Positions 57,843 to 64,000 of a DNA stretch of 64,000 nucleotides are shown piece after piece. The stretch covers positions 1-64,000 of the forward strand of contig NZ_CABVQC010000030.1 of NCBI RefSeq assembly GCF_902499175.1. The letters run 5' to 3'. A program made the translations under genes and the position numbers. Each line of letters begins with the position of its first letter. Within the stretch, counting starts at the first letter, position 1. The notes beneath the pieces are model-generated. The model made no database searches. It worked only from the letters and a program-made list of their open reading frames with translations, and had not been told where the DNA came from. The stretch is from Burkholderia aenigmatica. Its GTDB lineage: Bacteria; Pseudomonadota; Gammaproteobacteria; Burkholderiales; Burkholderiaceae.

Positions 57843-59906
57843 ATGTCCGTCCGTTACCCGCTTCTCAATCGTGAACTCGGCATCCTCGGCTTCAACGAGC
57901 GCGTGCTGGCCCAGGCAGCCGATCCTCAAGTCCCGCTGCTCGAGCGCCTCCGCTTCATCTGCATCACCAGCAGCAACCTCGACGAATTCTTCGAAGTCCG
58001 GATGGCCGGCCTGCAGGAGCAGATCCGCGACAACCCCGGCGCGCTGACGCCCGACGGCATGTCGTTACAACATGCTTACGATCTCGTCGTCGAACGCGCG
58101 CAGCGGCTCGTCCACCGACAGTACACGATGCTGCACGAAACCGTGCTGCCCGCGCTCGAACAGGAAGGCATCTACTTCCATGCGAGCGACACGTGGAACG
58201 ACGAGCAGCTCGAATGGGCGCGGCGCTACTTCCTCGACGAGCTGCTGCCCGTGCTGACGCCGATCGGCCTCGATCCCGCCCACCCGTTCCCGCGCGTGCT
58301 GAACAAGAGCCTGAACTTCGTCGTCGAGCTCGAAGGCCGCGACGCATTCGGCCGCCAGGCCGTGATGGGCATCGTGCAGGCACCGCGCGCACTGCCGCGC
58401 GTCGTGCGCATGCCGCACGCGCTGTCGGGCTTCGAGCACGGCTTCGTGCTGCTCAGCTCGTTCATGCAGCGCTTCGTCGGCGAACTCTTCCCGCAACTCG
58501 TCGTGAAGAGCTGCAACCAGTTCCGCATCACGCGCAACAGCGAGCTGTTCGTCGACGAAGACGAAATCACGAACCTGCGCGTCGCGCTGCAGGGCGAACT
58601 GCCCGCGCGCCACCTCGGCAACGCGGTGCGCCTCGAGGTGTCGGCCGACACGCCGCCGCACATCGTGCGACGCCTGCTCGTGGAAAGCGAACTCGGCGAG
58701 AAGGACTGCTATCGCGTGGCCGGATCGGTGAACCTCGTGCGACTGATGCAGATTCCCGATCTCGTCGACCGCCCCGACCTGAAGTTCACGCCGTTCACCG
58801 CATCGACCCCGTCTGCGATCACGAACGCGCCGACGATGTTCGACGCGATCGACAACGGCGACATCCTGCTGCACCACCCGTACGAGAGCTTCCAGCCGGT
58901 GCTCGAACTGCTGCAGCAGGCCGCGAAGGATCCGAGCGTCGTCGCGATCAAGCAGACGATCTACCGCACCGGCACCGATTCGCCGCTGATGGATGCGCTG
59001 ATGGAAGCGGCGCGCAACGGCAAGGAAGTGACCGTCGTCGTCGAGTTGCTCGCGCGCTTCGACGAGGAAACCAACATCAACTGGGCGTCGCAGCTCGAAG
59101 CCGTCGGCGCGCATGTCGTGTACGGCGTGGTCGGCCACAAGTGCCACGCGAAGATGATGCTGATCGTGCGACGCGTCGTGCAGGCCGGCAAGGCGTCGCT
59201 GCGCCGCTACGTGCACCTCGGCACCGGCAACTACCACCCGCGCACGGCACGCCTCTACACCGACTTCGGGCTGATGACGGCCGACCAGAAGATCTGCGAA
59301 GACGTCCATCACGTCTTCCAGCAACTGACCGGCATCGGCGGCGAACTCACGCTGCACGAGCTGTGGCAGTCGCCGTTCACGCTGCATCCGCGCATCATCG
59401 ACGCGATCCGCGCGGAGATCGACAATGCACGCGCTGGCAAACGCGCGCGCGTCGTCGCAAAGATGAACGCGCTGCTGGAGCCGACGGTGATCGCCGCGCT
59501 GTACGAAGCGTCGCAGGCCGGCGTCAAGGTCGACCTGATCGTACGCGGTGTCTGCGCGCTGAAGCCCGGCGTACCGGGGCTATCGGAAAACATCACCGTG
59601 CGCTCGATCGTCGGCCGCTTCCTCGAGCACCACCGGATCTACTATTTCCACGCGAACGGCGCCGAGGACGTCTATCTGTCGAGCGCCGACTGGATGGACC
59701 GCAACCTGTTCCGCCGCGTCGAAGTCGCGTTCCCGATTCGCGATCGGAAGCTCAAGCGGCGCGTGATCGCCGAAGGCCTGTCGGTATGCCTCGGCGACAA
59801 CCAGTCGGCGTGGCTGATGCACAGCGACGGCCACTACCGCCGGCGCCGCGCCGGCAAGACGATCCGCAACGCGCAACTCGGGTTGCTCGGGAAGTTCTGC
59901 TCCTGA
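57843..59906 (+). CDS. ppk: Polyphosphate kinase
   Basis: 687 residues, family PPK1. It makes inorganic polyphosphate from ATP. The N-terminal domain starts YPLLNRELGILGFNERVLAQ. The central and catalytic parts have SSNLDEFFEVRMAGL, LNKSLNFVVELEGRDAFG, IDNGDILLHHPYESFQPVLE, AIKQTIYRTGTDSP, and the phosphohistidine region VVGHKCHAKMMLIVRR. HLGTGNYHPRTARLYTDFGL and SSADWMDRNLFRRVEVAFPI complete it. ATG at 57843 is the family start; a long in-frame extension upstream overlaps ppx on the other strand. Divergent from ppx, with a Pho-box-like repeat before it and a strong terminator after. Confidence 0.97.
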   Translation: MSVRYPLLNRELGILGFNERVLAQAADPQVPLLERLRFICITSSNLDEFFEVRMAGLQEQIRDNPGALTPDGMSLQHAYDLVVERAQRLVHRQYTMLHETVLPALEQEGIYFHASDTWNDEQLEWARRYFLDELLPVLTPIGLDPAHPFPRVLNKSLNFVVELEGRDAFGRQAVMGIVQAPRALPRVVRMPHALSGFEHGFVLLSSFMQRFVGELFPQLVVKSCNQFRITRNSELFVDEDEITNLRVALQGELPARHLGNAVRLEVSADTPPHIVRRLLVESELGEKDCYRVAGSVNLVRLMQIPDLVDRPDLKFTPFTASTPSAITNAPTMFDAIDNGDILLHHPYESFQPVLELLQQAAKDPSVVAIKQTIYRTGTDSPLMDALMEAARNGKEVTVVVELLARFDEETNINWASQLEAVGAHVVYGVVGHKCHAKMMLIVRRVVQAGKASLRRYVHLGTGNYHPRTARLYTDFGLMTADQKICEDVHHVFQQLTGIGGELTLHELWQSPFTLHPRIIDAIRAEIDNARAGKRARVVAKMNALLEPTVIAALYEASQAGVKVDLIVRGVCALKPGVPGLSENITVRSIVGRFLEHHRIYYFHANGAEDVYLSSADWMDRNLFRRVEVAFPIRDRKLKRRVIAEGLSVCLGDNQSAWLMHSDGHYRRRRAGKTIRNAQLGLLGKFCS

Positions 59907-59940
59907 ACCCGCAGCGCGACGCGAGTCGCGCGCCGCATCG

Positions 59941-59980
59941 CCATGAAAAAACGCAGCCCGCGGGCTGCGTTTTTTCATGG
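59941..59980. terminator. Bidirectional terminator, 40-bp perfect palindrome
   Basis: CCATGAAAAAACGCAGCCCG and its exact complement meet without a spacer. The GC core CGCAGCCCG/CGGGCTGCG with A-run on one side and T-run on the other gives a rho-independent terminator in both directions. It serves ppk (plus) and phoR (minus), whose genes converge here. Confidence 0.95.
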
Positions 59981-60032
59981 TGGAGCCAGCAGGCCGCCGC
60001 TCGCCGAACGAGCGACGGATACCGTTACGCGC

Positions 60033-61352
60033 TCATGCCTCGTACGCGGCCGGCCGGATCGCGATGATGCGCGAGCCCGGGAACCGCGCGGTGAACGTGC
60101 TGCCGCGCCCTTCCTCGCTCTGCACGTACAGGTGCGCGTCGTGCCGCTGCAGCACGTGCTTGACGATCGCAAGCCCGAGCCCCGTGCCGCCCGTGTCGCG
60201 CGAACGGCTGCGGTCGACGCGGTAGAAGCGTTCGGTAAGCCGCGGCAGGTCGGCGGCCGGGATGCCGAAGCCGCTGTCCGTGACGGAAAACACGCCCTGC
60301 GCGCCTTCGCGCCGCCACGTCGCGACGATCTTGCCGCCGTCCGGCGTATAGCGGATCGCGTTGGTGACGAGATTCGCGAACGCGCTGAACAGTTCCGTCT
60401 GCGCACCGGTGACACCGAGCGTCTCGTCGATCGAGAACACGATATCGTGATGCCCGTTCGACAGCGTCTGCGCGTCCTCCTTCAGATGGTCGAACACGGC
60501 GCGCATGTCGATCGCGCGATCGAGCGGCGGCTTGCTCTCGCCCTCGAGCTTCGCGAGCACCAGCAGGTCGGTGACGATGTGCCGCATCCGCGATGCCTGC
60601 TGCTCCATCATCTCGAGATAGCGCGCACGGTCTTCCTCGTTCAGCGGCAGCTCGCGCATCGTCTCGAGGAAACCCGACAGCACGGTAAGCGGCGTCTTCA
60701 ACTCGTGCGACACGTTCGCGACGAAGTCACGCCGCATTGCATCGGTACGCTCGAGCTCCGTGATGTCCTGCGTGAGCAGCAGCTTGCGATTCTCGCCGTA
60801 CGGAAACACCTGCACGGCGAGCACGTTCTGCCGCGCGTCGCCCATGCCGTGCATCACGAGTGTCTCGTCGTAATGCTGCGCGTTCAGATAGCGGACGAAA
60901 TCGGGATGGCGTACCAGGTTGGTGATGTGCTGGCGCAGGTCGCGCTTCGCGTCGAGGCCAAAATGAACCTCGGCGATCGCATTGCACCACTCGATCTGGT
61001 CATGGTCGTCGAGCATCGCGACCCCGTTCGGCGACGCCTGGATCGCCTGGATGAACCGCGAATGCTGCTGCTCGACCTGCCGCACCTGCGCGTGCCACTG
61101 CTTCGCGAGTTTGTGCAGACGATAGTAGATCTCGCCCCAGATGCCCGGCGCGCTCGGCACCTCGCCATAGACCGGTGCATCGAGCAGGCGCCACAGACGC
61201 TGCGTATGAAAGGTGCTGAAAAAGCCCTGCGCGACCAGCATCACGACGACGAACACGAGGCCCGCGGTCGGGCCGGCAAAAACGCCGACCAATACGCCGA
61301 TCAGCACGAGCAGCACGAGCGACACCAGAAAGCGCGCCCAGATGATGTTCAT
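60033..61352 (-). CDS. phoR: Phosphate regulon sensor kinase PhoR
   Basis: 439 residues. Two N-terminal membrane segments (about 8-25 and 30-47) have no large periplasmic loop, as expected for PhoR. A PAS-type domain follows at about 97-200 (IQASPNGVAMLDDHDQIEWC). His216 in FVANVSHELKTPLTVLSGFL is the phosphorylation site. The ATPase domain has FSAFANLVTNAIRYTPDGG, FSVTDSGFGIPAADLPRLTE and GGTGLGLAIVKHVLQRH. It phosphorylates PhoB when the Pst-PhoU complex signals low phosphate. It follows phoB by 57 bp. Confidence 0.96.
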   Translation of the reverse strand: MNIIWARFLVSLVLLVLIGVLVGVFAGPTAGLVFVVVMLVAQGFFSTFHTQRLWRLLDAPVYGEVPSAPGIWGEIYYRLHKLAKQWHAQVRQVEQQHSRFIQAIQASPNGVAMLDDHDQIEWCNAIAEVHFGLDAKRDLRQHITNLVRHPDFVRYLNAQHYDETLVMHGMGDARQNVLAVQVFPYGENRKLLLTQDITELERTDAMRRDFVANVSHELKTPLTVLSGFLETMRELPLNEEDRARYLEMMEQQASRMRHIVTDLLVLAKLEGESKPPLDRAIDMRAVFDHLKEDAQTLSNGHHDIVFSIDETLGVTGAQTELFSAFANLVTNAIRYTPDGGKIVATWRREGAQGVFSVTDSGFGIPAADLPRLTERFYRVDRSRSRDTGGTGLGLAIVKHVLQRHDAHLYVQSEEGRGSTFTARFPGSRIIAIRPAAYEA

Positions 61353-61409
61353 GATTCAGCGCCCGAAAGAATGAACGGCATGCCGTGGCACACAGCATGC
61401 GTGGATACG

Positions 61410-62111
61410 TTACGCGTGCTTGGCGAGCCGGTAGCCGCTGCCGCGCACGGTCTCGATCATCGCATCGCAGCCGGCCGGTTTCAAGGCCGCGCGCAATCGT
61501 TTGATGTGCACGTCGACGGTGCGCTCCTCGACGAACACGTGGTCGCCCCACACCTGGTCGAGCAATTGCGTGCGGCTGTGCACGCGCTCCGGATGCGTCA
61601 TGAAGAAATGCAGCAGACGGAACTCGGTCGGACCGAGATCGAGCTTGATCTCGTTGCCTTCCCCGTGCGCGGCGACGCGATGCGTGGCCGGGTCGAGGCG
61701 CAGGCCGTTGATCGACACGACGTCCTCGGTCAGCTGCGGCGCGCGGCGGCGCAGCACGGCCTTGATCCGCGCCATCAGCTCCTTCGGCGAAAACGGCTTC
61801 GTCACGTAGTCGTCCGCGCCGATCTCGAGGCCGAGCACCTTGTCCTGCTCGTCGCCGCGTGCAGTCAGCATGATGATCGGGATGTGCTTGGTCCGTTCGT
61901 TGTTGCGCAGGTCGCGCGCAAACGCGATACCGGACTTGCCCGGCAGCATCCAGTCGAGCAGCACGAGATCGGGCAGCACGTCGCTGATCAGGTTCTGCGC
62001 CTGTTCGGCGTTGTACGCCCGAATCGGGCAGTGACCGGCGTGCTGGAGATTCACCGAGATCAGTTCGGAAATCGCGGGCTCATCTTCAACGACGAGAATG
62101 TTGCTGGGCAT
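61410..62111 (-). CDS. phoB: Phosphate regulon response regulator PhoB
   Basis: 233 residues. The receiver domain has the acidic pocket in NILVVEDEPAISELI, phospho-acceptor Asp53 in LVLLDWMLPGKSGIAF, Thr in IIMLTARGDE and Lys in DDYVTKPFSP. A winged-helix effector domain from about 130 has LDLGPTEFRLLHFFMTHPER and VDVHIKRLRAAL. It binds Pho boxes and activates phosphate-starvation genes. ATG at 62111 with AGAGGTG before it is chosen over GTG at 62117. It lies between phoU and phoR on the same strand. Confidence 0.96.
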   Translation of the reverse strand: MPSNILVVEDEPAISELISVNLQHAGHCPIRAYNAEQAQNLISDVLPDLVLLDWMLPGKSGIAFARDLRNNERTKHIPIIMLTARGDEQDKVLGLEIGADDYVTKPFSPKELMARIKAVLRRRAPQLTEDVVSINGLRLDPATHRVAAHGEGNEIKLDLGPTEFRLLHFFMTHPERVHSRTQLLDQVWGDHVFVEERTVDVHIKRLRAALKPAGCDAMIETVRGSGYRLAKHA

Positions 62112-62143
62112 CGGCACCTCTTTTTTCCCCTGTACGGAGTCGA

Positions 62144-62848
62144 TTAACTGTTGGCTTCGCGATCAAGCGTGTCGCGCGGCTGGTGCCGCACGTCCGTGCC
62201 CTTCACGATGTAGATGATGAACTCGGCGATGTTCTTCGCGTGGTCGCCGATCCGCTCGATCGCCTTCGCGATGAACAGGTATTCGAGGCCGACCGAGATC
62301 GTGCGCGGATCTTCCTGCATGTACGACACGAGCTTGCGCACGAATGCACGGAATTCCAGGTCGATTTCCTTGTCGTCCTTGACGATCTGCGCGGCGGCCA
62401 CCGTATCGAGACGCGCAAACGCGTCGAGCGCGCGGCGCAGGATCGTCACGGCCATTTCGCCCGACACCTTGATCTCGGCGATGTTGACCGTACGCGCGGC
62501 CGGCTCGTCGACCAGGCGGCGCACGCGCTTCGCGATCTTCTCCGCCTCGTCGCCTGCGCGCTCGAGGTTCGTAATCGTTTTCGAAATCGACATCAAAAGA
62601 CGCAGGTCACGCGCGGCAGGCTGCCTCCGCGCGATGATGTTGCCGCATTCCTGGTCGATGTCGACTTCCATCGCGTTCAGGACTTCTTCGTTCGTGATCA
62701 CCTTCTCGGCCGCATCGCGATCGAATTCGTTCAGTGCGTGCATCGCGCCGACGATCTGCGACTCGACGAGCCCGCCCATTTCCAGCACCTTCGACGACAC
62801 GGCATTCAGGTCCGCGTCGAACTGGCTCGACAGATGTTTATCCGACAT
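62144..62848 (-). CDS. phoU: PhoU, negative regulator of the phosphate regulon
   Basis: 234 residues of two three-helix bundles, each with metal-binding Glu/Asp motifs (ITNLERAGDEAEKIAKRVRR and AKAIERIGDHAKNIAEFIIY). It links the Pst transporter to PhoR and keeps PhoB inactive when phosphate is plentiful. The start has GGAGAA upstream. Gaps are 18 bp to pstB and 32 bp to phoB, in a single transcription unit. Confidence 0.97.
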   Translation of the reverse strand: MSDKHLSSQFDADLNAVSSKVLEMGGLVESQIVGAMHALNEFDRDAAEKVITNEEVLNAMEVDIDQECGNIIARRQPAARDLRLLMSISKTITNLERAGDEAEKIAKRVRRLVDEPAARTVNIAEIKVSGEMAVTILRRALDAFARLDTVAAAQIVKDDKEIDLEFRAFVRKLVSYMQEDPRTISVGLEYLFIAKAIERIGDHAKNIAEFIIYIVKGTDVRHQPRDTLDREANS

Positions 62849-62866
62849 GGCTGTTGTTCTCCGTCA

Positions 62867-63715
62867 TCAGCCGAAGCGGCCGGTGATGTAGTCTTCCGTT
62901 TCCTTGCGCACCGGCTTGATGAAGATCTTTTCGGTCTCGCCGAATTCGATCAGCTCGCCCAGGTACATGTAGGCCGTGAAATCCGAGCAGCGTGCGGCCT
63001 GCTGCATGTTGTGCGTGACGATCACGACCGTGTAGTCGCTCTTCAGCTCCGCGATCAGCTCTTCGATGCGGCCGGTCGAGATCGGGTCGAGCGCCGAGCA
63101 CGGCTCGTCGAGCAGCAGCACTTCCGGGCGGATCGCGATGCCGCGCGCGATGCACAGACGCTGCTGCTGGCCGCCCGAGAGGCCGTAGCCGCTCTGGTTC
63201 AGCTTGTCCTTCACTTCGTTCCACAGCGCGGCCTTCGTGAGCGCCCACTCGACGCGGTCGTCCATTTCCGAGCGCGTGAGCTTTTCGAACATCTTCACGC
63301 CGAACGCGATGTTGTCGTAGATCGACATCGGGAACGGGGTCGGCTTCTGGAACACCATGCCGATCCGCGCGCGCAGCAGCGAGATGTCGCGCTTCGTCGT
63401 CAGCAGGTTCTCGCCGTCCATCAGGATTTCGCCTTCGGCGCGCTGCTCCGGATAGAGCGCGAACATCTTGTTGAACGTGCGCAGCAGCGTCGACTTGCCG
63501 CAGCCCGACGGACCGATGAACGCCGTCACCTTCCCTTCGGGAATGCTCAGGTTGATGTTCTTCAGCGCATGGAACTTGTTGTAGAAGAAGTTGAGGTTGT
63601 TGACCTCGATCTTCGCGTTCAGCGGCTCGAGCGGACGGCCGTGTGCCGCATCGTGCGTGCCGGCGGGCGCAGCGGTGCGCTCGACGGGATTCAGGTGGCT
63701 TTCTGCCATATTCAT
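62867..63715 (-). CDS. pstB: Phosphate ABC transporter ATP-binding protein PstB
   Basis: 282 residues. Walker A is AFIGPSGCGKSTLLRTFNKM, the Q-loop is in GMVFQKPTPFPMSIYDNIAF, the signature is LSGGQQQRLCIARGIA, Walker B is VLLLDEPCSALDP, and the H-loop is VIVTHNMQQAARCSDFTAYM. The last three are typical of PstB. It has a 35-residue N-terminal extension before the ABC core, a little longer than E. coli PstB. It energises high-affinity phosphate uptake with pstA. GGAG precedes the ATG. Confidence 0.97.
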   Translation of the reverse strand: MNMAESHLNPVERTAAPAGTHDAAHGRPLEPLNAKIEVNNLNFFYNKFHALKNINLSIPEGKVTAFIGPSGCGKSTLLRTFNKMFALYPEQRAEGEILMDGENLLTTKRDISLLRARIGMVFQKPTPFPMSIYDNIAFGVKMFEKLTRSEMDDRVEWALTKAALWNEVKDKLNQSGYGLSGGQQQRLCIARGIAIRPEVLLLDEPCSALDPISTGRIEELIAELKSDYTVVIVTHNMQQAARCSDFTAYMYLGELIEFGETEKIFIKPVRKETEDYITGRFG

Positions 63716-63730
63716 CGGATTGCTCCGCCG

Positions 63731-64000
63731 TTACTTTTTCGAGAAGATCGAACGCGCCAGGACGTTGAGTCCGAGCACCCCGAGCGTAATCAGGAACACG
63801 CCCGCCCATGCGAGCGACTGCCATTCGGCGAACGGGCTCATCGCGAACTTGTAGATCGTGACGGGCAGGTTCGCCATCGGCTGGCTCATGTCCCACGAGA
63901 AGAACTGGTTCGACAGCGCGGTGAACAGCAGCGGCGCCGTTTCGCCGGCGATCCGCGCGACTGCGAGCAGCACGCCCGTGATGATCCCGCCGACCGACGC
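63731..64000 (-). CDS. pstA: Phosphate ABC transporter permease PstA, C-terminal part
   Basis: Partial gene, the last 89 codons, cut by the right window edge. The visible part has the permease motif AVARIAGETAPLLFTALSNQ, then FFSWDMSQPMANLPVTIYKF, SPFAEWQSLAWAGVFLITLG and a Lys-rich end (FSKK). This is the C-terminus of PstA, an inner-membrane channel subunit. It ends 15 bp before pstB. The rest of the pst operon should lie to the right. Confidence 0.95.
   Translation of the reverse strand, partial: ASVGGIITGVLLAVARIAGETAPLLFTALSNQFFSWDMSQPMANLPVTIYKFAMSPFAEWQSLAWAGVFLITLGVLGLNVLARSIFSKK

Noticed and set aside
59943..62147. 734-codon plus-strand open frame
   Set aside because: Antisense to phoR and phoB, both certain. 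Arg/His-rich shadow.

Overview
The window looks like chromosomal DNA of a Burkholderia species, most likely of the Burkholderia cepacia complex. The evidence is the high GC content, the GC-rich third codon positions, a Burkholderia-type 386-residue porin, an OlsB ornithine-lipid acyltransferase, the pstA-pstB-phoU-phoB-phoR / ppk / ppx order, and many LysR-controlled accessory catabolic genes. The assignment rests on gene content and recall only; no search was run. I see no insertion sequence, prophage, CRISPR array or rRNA. There are two tRNA genes (Arg-TCT, Pro-TGG).

Positions 1-8.2 kb hold a Fur-box-preceded ECF sigma factor with a FecR partner cut by the window edge, a general porin, and a secreted lytic transglycosylase that appears fused to a VirB9/CagX-like domain. 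Next comes a partly decayed set of secreted proteins: a DUF3304-like lipoprotein, an ATGA-coupled stub, and an intact secreted protein beside a beheaded paralogue. An I78-type inhibitor lipoprotein and a MipA/OmpV protein follow. From 8.4 to 15.6 kb there is an RstAB-like two-component system and, facing it, a TonB receptor plus ATPase, binding protein and permease operon for an unidentified chelate.

Positions 15.7-23 kb form a hydroxyquinol (1,2,4-trihydroxybenzene) catabolic island: an outer-membrane MetA-type channel, a LysR regulator, and the operon hydroxyquinol dioxygenase, Dabb protein, maleylacetate reductase, FAD hydroxylase, alpha/beta hydrolase. A shared palindrome near both the channel gene and the operon suggests one LysR regulon. 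From 23 to 39.7 kb there are metabolic accessory genes: a MocR-regulated aminotransferase with a frameshifted binding-protein-like gene, FadH plus an NTF2-like protein with PadR-type operators and a PadR gene broken by a stop codon, pirin/DoxX, quinone oxidoreductase, acyl-CoA dehydrogenase, a class II aldolase and a two-subunit molybdenum oxidoreductase. A small fossil of a LivK-type gene lies at 39.5 kb.

Positions 39.7-46.4 kb hold amino-sugar and envelope precursor genes (wecB, a six-hairpin-like secreted protein, a glmS paralogue, uppP) around a 1.3 kb gene-poor gap. From 46.5 to 56 kb the content is housekeeping and small membrane proteins: aldose epimerase, NlpD-like protein, acyl-CoA synthetase, DUF2288, MATE exporter, olsB and sixA, plus two microproteins of 28 and 39 residues. 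The last 8 kb is the phosphate block: ppx and ppk divergent around a Pho-box-like repeat, then phoR, phoB, phoU, pstB and the end of pstA on the minus strand. These would sense phosphate, transport it and turn over polyphosphate.
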